A model generated the notes under the pieces. It did not search any database. It had not been told where the DNA came from and saw nothing but the letters and a program-made list of their open reading frames with translations. From Flavobacteria bacterium BBFL7 (GTDB lineage: Bacteria; Bacteroidota; Bacteroidia; Flavobacteriales; Flavobacteriaceae): DNA of 51,906 bases. The position numbers and the translations under genes were made by a program. Shown in pieces: positions 35,282 through 43,168 of the stretch; position 1 is the first letter of the stretch, and each line of letters opens with the position of its first letter. The stretch lies in assembly GCA_000153385.1 (NCBI GenBank), contig CH672374.1, positions 828,993 through 880,898 of the forward strand, written 5' to 3'.

Positions 35282-35514
35282 AAAAATTGTTAAAGAAATT
35301 TATTTTCATTTTGCCGACATATAATCTTCAAAATTGAAGATTATAATTATCAAATTAATACTGATCATATAGCAATATTGACAATATGATATCTTCTTAA
35401 GTCAGTAAAACCAGTGAATCGGGATATTTTTCCCCCTAATACTGTACTATCTATGATTAATTTGAAAATAAAAAATCAACTATTTAAGGTAATTTCATAT
35501 TCTAAATCAGTCAT

Positions 35515-37809
35515 ATGAAAAAGTTACTTCTTATTCTACTTATAATTTTAAACTTCAGCTGCAATGAAGAACAAAATAATGTTTCGGACACAGTTGTTAA
35601 GAATATAGAAGATTTACAAAACGCGATCGAAAATGCTCAACCTGGAGATGAGATCATTTTATCAAATGGCGTATGGAAAAATTCACAAATTAAATTTCAT
35701 GCAACAGGAACTGAAGAAGAACCTATAACTTTAAGAGCAGAAACACCAGGAAAAGTGACTTTAGAAGGTGAATCTGTGTTAAAAATAAGTGGTGAACATC
35801 TAGTTGTAAAGAATCTTTATTTCAAAAATGGCTACACACCAGATGAGGCCGTAATCATTTTTAGAAATAGTCCAGATTCAATTGCTTACAACTGTCGTGT
35901 TACGGGAACAGTAATTGAAGATTTCACACAGTTAGACAGACATAGGAAGGATCATTGGGTAGAGTTTTATGGACAACATAATGAATTAGACCATTCTTAT
36001 ATCGCTGGAAAATCAAATGAAGGCCCAACCGTAAAAGTTTATTTAAATGATAATAGGCATATTAATAACTATCATAAAATTCACGATAATTATTTCGGAC
36101 CACGTCCTAGAAAAGGTGGCCCTAAGGCAGAGACTATGCAATTAGGAGCTAGTATGACTTCTATGACGCCTTCCTATACTCAGGTAACTAACAACCTTTT
36201 TGAAAAATGTAATGGTGAGGTTGAAATCATATCTAGCAAGTCTAATTTCAACAACTTCAGTAACAATGTATTTTTAGAAAGTGAAGGATCTGTAGTCACG
36301 CGTCATGGCAATTATGCTACTATTAGTGGTAATTTATTCATTGCAAATGATAATCCATACGTAGGCGGAATTAGAGTTATTAACACTGGTCACTGGATTA
36401 CCAATAATTATTTCTATGGATTGAAAGGTCAGGAATTCCGTGCTGCACTTGCTGTGATGAACGGTATCCCTAAATCACCACTAAATAGATACAATCAAGT
36501 TACGGATGCGGTAATAGCCCACAATAGTTGGATCAATTGTGAGCAACCTATTCACTTTTCTGTAGGTGTTAACCTTGATCAGGCAGAGGTGTTGCCTCCA
36601 TCTGAAATAAGATCGGCTAGACCTGAAAGAGTCATTTTCGCAAATAACTTTGTGTATAATGACAAGTTCACGTCCTACCCAATCAAGGCTTATGATAAAA
36701 TCGACGGTATTAAATTCAAGAGCAACTTGATGGTAAGTAATCAGACTATGGATTCTGATAGAAATGATTTTAAATTACAATCAGTAGCTGACTTTATAGG
36801 TGATGAAATGTTTTTTGCACCAAATTATGATGGTAAGCTTTATCAAGGTTTTAACTTTGAGTCCATCGATACGGACTTACTAGGTAAAAGTAGAGCTGAA
36901 AATCAAAATCATGTTGGAGCTATTATTCCGCCGGTGGATCCTACAGTAGCGAAAGTAGATTTTGCTAAATATGGAGCTTCTTGGTTTACTCCTTATAAAG
37001 GAAATCAAGATATCCAAACCCACGTTGTTTCTAACTCTAGCGAACTTATCGCCGCTATTGAAAAAGCAAATTCTGAGGATATTATTACCATCAATGCCGG
37101 AACCTATCTCATCGACAAAACCATACCTCTATCAAAAGAACTTACCTTACGTGGAGCAAATGATAAAGCAACAATTCAATTTGATGCCTTAGAAACTGGT
37201 TTCTTAATGCAACCTAAAGGAATATTACGTATAGAAAAATTGAATATTTTGGGAACGCCAGAACAAGACCTTTTCAATACGCTAGATGAGAACATGTCTA
37301 TGGCTTATGGAATACATTTAAAAAATGTTAGTGTTTCAAATTTTAAATCAGTTATAGATGCCTCAAAAAGCTCATTTGCAGATGAGATTATAATTAATAA
37401 CTCTCAATTTAAGGATTGTATAAATGGTTTTTTACTCGATAAAGAAACAGATGATAAAGGAGATTACAATGTAGAATTTTTGACGGTTACTAATTCAGTT
37501 TTTGAAAATATATCCAATGAAGTGATTGATTTCTATCGTGGTGGTTATGATGAATCTACGATAGGTGGAGTTTTACATTTTGCAGATAATTCTGTTACTA
37601 ACTCAGGTGCCCAAGATAGTGATGAGATACTAATCAACACTCGTGGTATTATCAATGTAACCATGCAAGGCAATCAATTCAAAAACAATAAGACAAAGCT
37701 CACGGCAGTACTTTGGGGTGCCAAAGGACAACAACCTATTAATAATACCATTATCAATTCCGGAGATATTAAAGTAGTTGAAAATATAGCTTTAAAACTA
37801 GTTTATTAA
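35515..37809 (+). CDS. Alginate lyase, polysaccharide lyase family 6, two-domain lipoprotein
   Basis: 764 residues. Lipoprotein signal MKKLLLILLIILNFSC. The first parallel beta-helix domain (about 25-440) is PL6: GDEIILSNGVWKNSQIKF, NELDHSYIAGKSNEGPT, and catalytic Lys241 and Arg262 in EVEIISSKS and VVTRHGN. The 21-residue spacing is the same as in chondroitinase B and AlyGC. A second beta-helix domain (about 490-760, beginning VVSNSSELIAAIEKANSEDIITI) gives the AlyGC-like double-domain length. The family cleaves alginate, or dermatan in chondroitinase B, by beta-elimination; alginate is favoured by the facing PL17 operon. Rightward, converging on that operon over a shared terminator. Confidence 0.93.
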   Translation: MKKLLLILLIILNFSCNEEQNNVSDTVVKNIEDLQNAIENAQPGDEIILSNGVWKNSQIKFHATGTEEEPITLRAETPGKVTLEGESVLKISGEHLVVKNLYFKNGYTPDEAVIIFRNSPDSIAYNCRVTGTVIEDFTQLDRHRKDHWVEFYGQHNELDHSYIAGKSNEGPTVKVYLNDNRHINNYHKIHDNYFGPRPRKGGPKAETMQLGASMTSMTPSYTQVTNNLFEKCNGEVEIISSKSNFNNFSNNVFLESEGSVVTRHGNYATISGNLFIANDNPYVGGIRVINTGHWITNNYFYGLKGQEFRAALAVMNGIPKSPLNRYNQVTDAVIAHNSWINCEQPIHFSVGVNLDQAEVLPPSEIRSARPERVIFANNFVYNDKFTSYPIKAYDKIDGIKFKSNLMVSNQTMDSDRNDFKLQSVADFIGDEMFFAPNYDGKLYQGFNFESIDTDLLGKSRAENQNHVGAIIPPVDPTVAKVDFAKYGASWFTPYKGNQDIQTHVVSNSSELIAAIEKANSEDIITINAGTYLIDKTIPLSKELTLRGANDKATIQFDALETGFLMQPKGILRIEKLNILGTPEQDLFNTLDENMSMAYGIHLKNVSVSNFKSVIDASKSSFADEIIINNSQFKDCINGFLLDKETDDKGDYNVEFLTVTNSVFENISNEVIDFYRGGYDESTIGGVLHFADNSVTNSGAQDSDEILINTRGIINVTMQGNQFKNNKTKLTAVLWGAKGQQPINNTIINSGDIKVVENIALKLVY

Positions 37810-37829
37810 ATACTCACATTCCGACATAA

Positions 37830-37860
37830 AAAAAACCTGATATCTCTATCAGGTTTTTTA
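37830..37860. terminator. Bidirectional terminator between PL6 and the alginate operon
   Basis: AAAAAACCTGATA-TCTC-TATCAGGTTTTTTA. The A run on one side and T run on the other allow use by both converging units. Confidence 0.93.
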
Positions 37861-37884
37861 TTTGTAAATAGGCTAATTCATTGA

Positions 37885-38640
37885 CTAGCTAAAAGCTAAT
37901 CCACCATTAATATCAATGTTAGTACCTGTAATATATGCACTTTTATCAGTAGCTAGATAGACTACTAAATCTGCAACATCTTCTGCATATCCTTGACGTC
38001 TTAAAGGAGCCATACCAGCTACTTTAGTACGTACCTCATCTGGAGTAAAATCATCGTGAAATTTTGTTGCGATCATACCAGGTGCAACTGCATTTACACG
38101 TATTCCATCTGGACCAAATTCTTTTGCCCAGCCTCTTGTAAGAGTCATGATAGCACCTTTGGCCGCTGCATAAAGTGTAGCACCACCACCACCACCATCG
38201 CGGCCAGCAAGTGAAGATAGATTGATGATAGAACCGCCATCACCCATTAAAGGTCTAATAGCTTGAGTTACAAAAAATGTAGATTTGTAATTAAGATTTA
38301 CTAATAGATCAAAGAATTCTTCATCTACCTCTTCTGTTTTCTTTCTAGCTACTAATCCTCCAGTATTGTTAACTAAAACATGTACCTCATCACCATAGGC
38401 AGCAACGGTAGCATCCTTAAGTTTATGAACACCAGCCATGGTTGTTAAATCTGCTTGTACGATCGTGCATGATCCACCAGCATCTTCAATCATTTTTTTA
38501 GTTTCCTCTGCTTTACTAGCACTGCTGTTGTAATTGATTACAACCTTAGCACCTTCGGCAGCTAGCTCTATTGATATAGATCGCCCTATATCACGTGCAC
38601 CACCAGTAACTACAGCAACCTTATCCTTAAGTTTACTCAT
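37885..38640 (-). CDS. SDR-family reductase, probable DEH reductase (copy A)
   Basis: 251 residues, a classical short-chain dehydrogenase. It has the nucleotide-binding TGGARDIGRS, NNTGG, catalytic Ser142/143, Tyr157 and Lys161 (YAAAK), and the IRVNAVAPGMI segment. The NTGGLVARK and SSLAGRDGGGGG pieces look like the Flavobacterial reductases that convert 4-deoxy-L-erythro-5-hexoseulose uronate (DEH, from alginate) to 2-keto-3-deoxygluconate. No acidic residue follows the second beta strand (VVINYNSS), which is compatible with NADPH. Last gene of the PL17 operon, 18 bases after its sister. The DEH assignment rests on context and recalled similarity. Confidence 0.85.
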   Translation of the reverse strand: MSKLKDKVAVVTGGARDIGRSISIELAAEGAKVVINYNSSASKAEETKKMIEDAGGSCTIVQADLTTMAGVHKLKDATVAAYGDEVHVLVNNTGGLVARKKTEEVDEEFFDLLVNLNYKSTFFVTQAIRPLMGDGGSIINLSSLAGRDGGGGGATLYAAAKGAIMTLTRGWAKEFGPDGIRVNAVAPGMIATKFHDDFTPDEVRTKVAGMAPLRRQGYAEDVADLVVYLATDKSAYITGTNIDINGGLAFS

Positions 38641-38658
38641 TTTATGATAGTTATTATA

Positions 38659-39420
38659 TTAAATACCTAATGCCTGTCCACCACCTATCTGAATCGTTTC
38701 AGCAGTAATGAATGATGCATCTTTACTAGCTAGAAATGATACAACACCGGCAACATCTTCTGGCTGACCTAGTCTACCTAATAAAATATTATTTGCCCAT
38801 GAAGCAAAGACCTCTGGTTTAGTAGATTTAATTTGTGAATGGAAAGGAGTATCTATCGTTCCTGGAGATACCGCATTAACTCTGATTCCATATTCTGCTA
38901 GATCTTTTGCAAGAGCTCTAGTAATCGCATGAACACCAGCCTTAGAAGTTCCATAAATACCAGCACCAGGTCCACCTGCATTCCAAGCAGCATTTGACGT
39001 ATAGTTTATAATAGAAGGATGCTCTCCACTTTTAAGAAATGGAATAGCTGCTCTAGAGGCAAAAAACACTGAATCTAAATTTAGCGCCATTACTTTTCTA
39101 TAAAACTCAGTTGTCATTTCTTCAAAACGAGATCTTCCACCTAGTCCACCAGCATTATTTACAAGTGTATCAATTCTACCATATTTTTCTCCTATAGCAG
39201 TGATATTTTTTGAAACAGCATTTTCATCCGTAACATCAAACCCCATATACTCAGCATCAACGCCAGCTTCCTTAAGCTCTGCCACTCTTGCTGCACCAGC
39301 ATCGTTATCGATACCGTTTAATACAACAGTGTAACCATCGTGTCCTAATCTTTTTGCTACTTCAAAGCCTATTCCACCAGTTGCACCAGTTATAACAGCT
39401 ACTTTACCTTTATTACTCAT
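38659..39420 (-). CDS. SDR-family reductase, probable DEH reductase (copy B)
   Basis: 253 residues, a classical short-chain dehydrogenase with TGATGGIGF, NNAGGLGGRSR, Ser142, Tyr156 and Lys160 (YGTSK) and IRVNAVSPGTIDTPFH. It is only moderately similar to the next gene, so this is not a recent duplication. It has Asp38 soon after the second strand (VVLNGIDND), a position that often favours NAD(H). It may thus be the NADH-using counterpart of copy A, or may reduce another sugar acid. Middle of the alginate operon, 27 bases after KdgF. Confidence 0.83.
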   Translation of the reverse strand: MSNKGKVAVITGATGGIGFEVAKRLGHDGYTVVLNGIDNDAGAARVAELKEAGVDAEYMGFDVTDENAVSKNITAIGEKYGRIDTLVNNAGGLGGRSRFEEMTTEFYRKVMALNLDSVFFASRAAIPFLKSGEHPSIINYTSNAAWNAGGPGAGIYGTSKAGVHAITRALAKDLAEYGIRVNAVSPGTIDTPFHSQIKSTKPEVFASWANNILLGRLGQPEDVAGVVSFLASKDASFITAETIQIGGGQALGI

Positions 39421-39447
39421 ATTATTAATTATTTACTATTTATGATT

Positions 39448-39828
39448 TTATTTATCTTCTTTATCTCCAAAATATGAAACGCCACTACCGTCTAGAAAAT
39501 CTTCTCGTACCGGTGCAAATACATCTATTAACATTCCTTCTTCTAGACATACTGCGCTATGCATTAAATTAGGTTCCATGTAAACACCATCGCCAGCTTT
39601 AACGATTTGTTTAACACCATCAATTTCAAATTCAAATTTACCTGCCGCAACATATGTTGTTTGAGTATGAAAATGTTGATGTGGTGCACCTTCCGCACCT
39701 TTTTCAAACTTAACCTGGACCATCATGATCTGGTTGTCATAGCCTAAAAATTTACGAGATACGCCACCTCCTAAATTTTCCCATTCCATTGGCTCTGTTA
39801 AAATGTATTTTTCGCTAAATCTTTTCAT
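39448..39828 (-). CDS. kdgF: KdgF-type cupin, unsaturated uronate ring-opening
   Basis: 126 residues, a single cupin. KdgF turns 4,5-unsaturated monouronates released by lyases into linear ketones. Metal-site residues expected from the family are visible: His50 and His52 (or His54) with Gln56 in PHQHFHTQTTY, His90 in NLMHSAV, and Asp102 in MLIDVFAP, the position of the catalytic aspartate reported for Yersinia KdgF. No signal peptide, so cytoplasmic or periplasmic leakage is not expected. Its start is one base from the PL17 stop, which links lyase and ring opening directly. Confidence 0.93.
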   Translation of the reverse strand: MKRFSEKYILTEPMEWENLGGGVSRKFLGYDNQIMMVQVKFEKGAEGAPHQHFHTQTTYVAAGKFEFEIDGVKQIVKAGDGVYMEPNLMHSAVCLEEGMLIDVFAPVREDFLDGSGVSYFGDKEDK

Positions 39829-39829
39829 G

Positions 39830-42037
39830 TTATAATTTAATTAATTGGTGTGGTCCTTCCCAACTATAGGATTTTCCGTTAAATGTTATACTATGATTTT
39901 TGTTATCACGCTTTCGCGAAAGCGTGTATAAATAAGTGTCTTCTCCTACTTTAAAACTTAACACATCATAATCGCCTTGTTGCTCATGCGTCAATTCTGA
40001 AAAGGCAGATTTAGGAAAAGTTACCGTTTCCTGTATAGGGTTGAAGTAACCGTGAGGTTCTATTATGTTTACAAAAGTGTGGCTATTACTACCTGCAGGT
40101 TGTCTGATTAAGTACTGACGCTGCAGATTAAGGTTAAACTCTGGATCATTTGCACCAGTTTGAGTGATGAACAATTCTGTAGAAGGATCTGTAACGCTAG
40201 TGATACTATAAAATCGCTGAGCTTGTAAGAAGGTAAATTGAGAGTTTGTGCTGTTAGATTTAGGAGAACCTTTTGCAAGAACTTCTAGGTGATTGTACCC
40301 ATTATCAGTTCCTAAAACAGTTTTATTACCTGGCCTATTATAATCAAATTGTGTGTCGATGATATCACCGAAAAATGGATAGTTTAAATCCATTTGATGG
40401 CCAGTATTAGAATCCACATGATACAAATCAATTATAAATGGTCTATTTGTGATATCAGCATCATTAACCATGGTGATTGATCTCGATAATTTTGAACCAT
40501 CATATGCCATAGTATCTGCCGCTATAGTCACCTGTAAACGGTCAGTACTCATATCATTTTTCACTAGTTGAGATACGTGCTTTTCTGAGTATTTTACTTT
40601 ACCTCTATATTGTGATTTTTCATCCAGTACAAGAGCACCATGTGCAATAGTGTGTTGTGCATAGGTTTTATTTTCTGGCAGATATCTTCCACCTCTTTTA
40701 GTTTCTATATTCAAAAACCTTGCTGCACCATAATCCGGTATAATTTCATTCCCATGATCATAAACAGATAAACTTAATCTATCAAAGTGTCCATGTCCCA
40801 TTCCTTGAGTAGAAAATTTAAGAACTGCTTGTAACTGACCTGCTGTATTTTGCGGGCTGCGCATTAATGATAGGCCACCACTATTACCTTCTACACCATC
40901 TGCAATAAACATACTAGGTCTTTCATAAAAATCTTCAGTACTATCATCAATCGCATTTGCAGCAATGGCACCAGCATCAGTTAATGATATTTTATTCATC
41001 ATTTTAATTACTGGTAGCAATGAAGCGTCTTTATACTGTTTATAAGCGATATTAGTTGCAAAAACTACCTCATCACTTTCCCAAGTTTTACTCTTAATGG
41101 CATCATTGATAGGATAAAAACGACCTTGCTCATCTGTAAGTTGTAATAATGTGGTAACTGCCTTTTTCAAAATACCATCACGATGCTCAAAAATTTTCAC
41201 ATCTGGACGATTATTCTCAATCGCCTCTGCAAATGCTATAAAAGGTAAAATAGCATAACGATGATAGTAAGGTCCTTCACTATAAAACCCATCGCTAGAG
41301 AATAAATGATCTAATTGCGCTATAAAACCTGTTTTACCATCTTTATTACTTCCGTAAATAGAACGGTCTATCATATCGTCATCACCCAAAACCATCCCAG
41401 TCATTCCTACCGCAGCAACAGACCATGTCCCGTGATTGTGAATCTTATTAAAGACATCATAACTATCGACGCTTAAGAACTTTGCCATAGGGCGCAATAA
41501 GTCGTTTTCAATTTTCACACGCTCATTGTCAGTCATATATTCACGTGTCATGTCATAGGCTTGTATCATGTAAAAAAGCGTTACCGCTTCATTAAGGCCT
41601 TGCCAGTATAATTTACCACCTGGATGATTCTCTTTATCCTTAGGATGCATTCCTAAGGTAGGATACATATTAGCATATCCATCAAACATTTCTTTAATGT
41701 AGGATAATTTTTTATCCGTTGGATTTATGTTATATGAAATTGCAACTCGATATAATTCTGCATAATTTCTCTTATGCTTTTCATGTGAGTATCCACCACC
41801 AGCATCTACTGGTTGAGGTATAACTACCGGTTCATTTAGTATGGCTTCAACTTTACTCTCTAAATCTTCTGTAGCTAGATTTACAATCTCATTATCTGAA
41901 TTTTTAAATGAGTCTATTCCCGAAGCTGACAATAGCAGCTTGCTAGTTGAATTTGAAGAGTCTACAGTTGTTTGCTTTTGCTCACAAGCTGTAAAAGTGA
42001 TAATTAATACGGCAAGAAATATAATTCTTTGAAGCAT
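39830..42037 (-). CDS. Exo-oligoalginate lyase, polysaccharide lyase family 17, lipoprotein
   Basis: 735 residues from MLQRIIFLAVLIITFTACEQ (lipobox TFTAC); an upstream in-frame start would bury this signal. The N-terminal alpha/alpha toroid (about 55-390) has Asn201-His202 in IHNHGTW and Tyr258 in EGPYYHRY, the same residues and numbers reported for the PL17 enzyme Alg17C. The C-terminal heparinase II/III beta-sheet domain (about 400-735) contains MGHGHFDRLSLSVYDHG. The enzyme trims alginate oligomers to unsaturated monomer, completing work begun by PL6. First gene of the operon with KdgF and two reductases. A palindrome copy encodes LSRKR close to the C-terminus. Confidence 0.95.
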   Translation of the reverse strand: MLQRIIFLAVLIITFTACEQKQTTVDSSNSTSKLLLSASGIDSFKNSDNEIVNLATEDLESKVEAILNEPVVIPQPVDAGGGYSHEKHKRNYAELYRVAISYNINPTDKKLSYIKEMFDGYANMYPTLGMHPKDKENHPGGKLYWQGLNEAVTLFYMIQAYDMTREYMTDNERVKIENDLLRPMAKFLSVDSYDVFNKIHNHGTWSVAAVGMTGMVLGDDDMIDRSIYGSNKDGKTGFIAQLDHLFSSDGFYSEGPYYHRYAILPFIAFAEAIENNRPDVKIFEHRDGILKKAVTTLLQLTDEQGRFYPINDAIKSKTWESDEVVFATNIAYKQYKDASLLPVIKMMNKISLTDAGAIAANAIDDSTEDFYERPSMFIADGVEGNSGGLSLMRSPQNTAGQLQAVLKFSTQGMGHGHFDRLSLSVYDHGNEIIPDYGAARFLNIETKRGGRYLPENKTYAQHTIAHGALVLDEKSQYRGKVKYSEKHVSQLVKNDMSTDRLQVTIAADTMAYDGSKLSRSITMVNDADITNRPFIIDLYHVDSNTGHQMDLNYPFFGDIIDTQFDYNRPGNKTVLGTDNGYNHLEVLAKGSPKSNSTNSQFTFLQAQRFYSITSVTDPSTELFITQTGANDPEFNLNLQRQYLIRQPAGSNSHTFVNIIEPHGYFNPIQETVTFPKSAFSELTHEQQGDYDVLSFKVGEDTYLYTLSRKRDNKNHSITFNGKSYSWEGPHQLIKL
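39907..39926. repeat. Palindrome copy 6 (exact, extended to 20 bases) in PL17
   Basis: CACGCTTTCGCGAAAGCGTG is a perfect 20-base palindrome. It is read in a third frame (LSRKR) near the PL17 C-terminus. Confidence 0.95.
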
Positions 42038-42087
42038 AAATCCATTAAGTTTAAAAGATAAAACGATAGAAATCAGCCTTATCATAA

Positions 42088-42101
42088 ATTGGTTAACCAA
42101 T
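42088..42101 (-). promoter_or_regulatory. Candidate GntR/FadR-type operator of the alginate operon
   Basis: ATTGGTTAACCAAT is a perfect 14-base palindrome 51 bases before the PL17 start. TGGT-TA-ACCA is the form bound by FadR-like GntR regulators, which often control uronate genes. No GntR gene is in the window. Confidence 0.6.
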
Positions 42102-42198
42102 CTGGTTGCCCAAATTAAAGGATTTCACAGTGGAATTGCAAATCAATAGCCTGTTTTGTTTGAACAATCTGATAAATAAGGTAGTATTTTTAAGAATA

Positions 42199-42214
42199 TG
42201 CTTTCGCGAAAGCG
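42199..42214. repeat. Palindrome copy 7 (one mismatch), intergenic
   Basis: TGCTTTCGCGAAAGCG, 15 of 16, shortly after the stop of the EamA transporter and before the PL17 promoter region. Confidence 0.92.
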
Positions 42215-42227
42215 TAAAATGGATTCT

Positions 42228-43079
42228 CTAAGAGCTCTGTTTAGACTTGTATAAAATATTAAGTACTAAACCAGTAATTACTAATGCAATTCCTAATACC
42301 GACCAAAGAGTATACACCTCTAAGAACCATAAAACACCAATGATTACAGTAAATATGACCTCTAAATATTTTAATGGTGCTACTTGATTAGTCGATGCTA
42401 TTTGAAATGATTTGGTCATAAATAACTGACCTATAAAGCCCACTACACCTAATCCTAACAATAAAAGCCACTCATTGCCTACCGGTGTTTTCCAATCGTT
42501 AAGGGCTAGTATTCCTCCTAAAATAGTCCCAATAATCATAAAATAATTGATGATGACCATAGGATGATCTTGTTTCCCAATTTTAGAGATCACAACGAAT
42601 ACCAGTCCCATACACAATGCCGATGTTAGAACTAATAATAATCCTATAACACTCGATGTGCCATCAAAACCTTGCAGTACAAAAACTCCTGCTAGCGCCA
42701 TGAGAAAGAACATCCATTGCCATGGTTTTATAGTTTCTTTGAGCCATATTACTGCAAATATTGCTGCAAATACTGGTGACATATATCTTAATGTCACCGC
42801 TGTACCAACTGGTAAATATTTTAATGACATAAAAAATAAAATAAGAGAAACGGCTCCTATAACGCCACGTGCAATTAGTAAGGTGCGTTTATTACCTAGT
42901 AATGGTATCTTTTTAAAGATTAAATAAGGCATGGTAAATATTAAAGTACCTAGTGATCGAAAAAATACTTTTACATAAGCACTAAATCCATCAAGATATT
43001 TAACAACTCCATTCATTACTGCAAAAGCTAGAGTGCTTAACAGCATGAAAATAATAGCTTTTTTAAGGTCTGCCTTCAT
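42228..43079 (-). CDS. EamA/DMT-family transporter
   Basis: 283 residues from ATG 43079 (MKADLKKAIIFMLLSTLAFAV); an in-frame TTG four codons upstream is less likely. Ten hydrophobic helices in two EamA repeats (about 5-130 and 145-275), each with the usual short loops. KYLPVGTAVTLRYMSPVFAA and NQVAPLKYLEVIFTVIIGVLWF are characteristic repeat ends. The family exports or imports small metabolites in the inner membrane. It sits between the alginate operon and the GH2 gene in the same direction, but has sizeable gaps on both sides (190 and 89 bases), so its link to sugar use is only positional. Confidence 0.9.
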   Translation of the reverse strand: MKADLKKAIIFMLLSTLAFAVMNGVVKYLDGFSAYVKVFFRSLGTLIFTMPYLIFKKIPLLGNKRTLLIARGVIGAVSLILFFMSLKYLPVGTAVTLRYMSPVFAAIFAVIWLKETIKPWQWMFFLMALAGVFVLQGFDGTSSVIGLLLVLTSALCMGLVFVVISKIGKQDHPMVIINYFMIIGTILGGILALNDWKTPVGNEWLLLLGLGVVGFIGQLFMTKSFQIASTNQVAPLKYLEVIFTVIIGVLWFLEVYTLWSVLGIALVITGLVLNILYKSKQSS

Positions 43080-43168
43080 ATAGAATTGCAAAGATGAGTT
43101 TTTACTTTAAGAAACAATAAATCCTAACCAATAATACTTAGGTTGAATATAATTATCTATAACAATTT

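Larger units (their letters stand above)
35184..35514. other. 331-base divergent intergenic region: efflux regulator / PL6
   Basis: No gene seen. The left part is the regulator's promoter and operators (listed separately). The right part, towards PL6, is AT-rich. It holds CATAT-agcaatattgaca-ATATG and a nearly symmetrical GATTATAATTATC (about 35338-35350). I could not fix a -7 box for PL6; a TTAATTTG near 35459 is one base off consensus. Confidence 0.5.

Noticed and set aside
42038-42100. Longer N-terminus for PL17
   Set aside because: It would precede a proper lipoprotein signal and run through the FadR-like operator.
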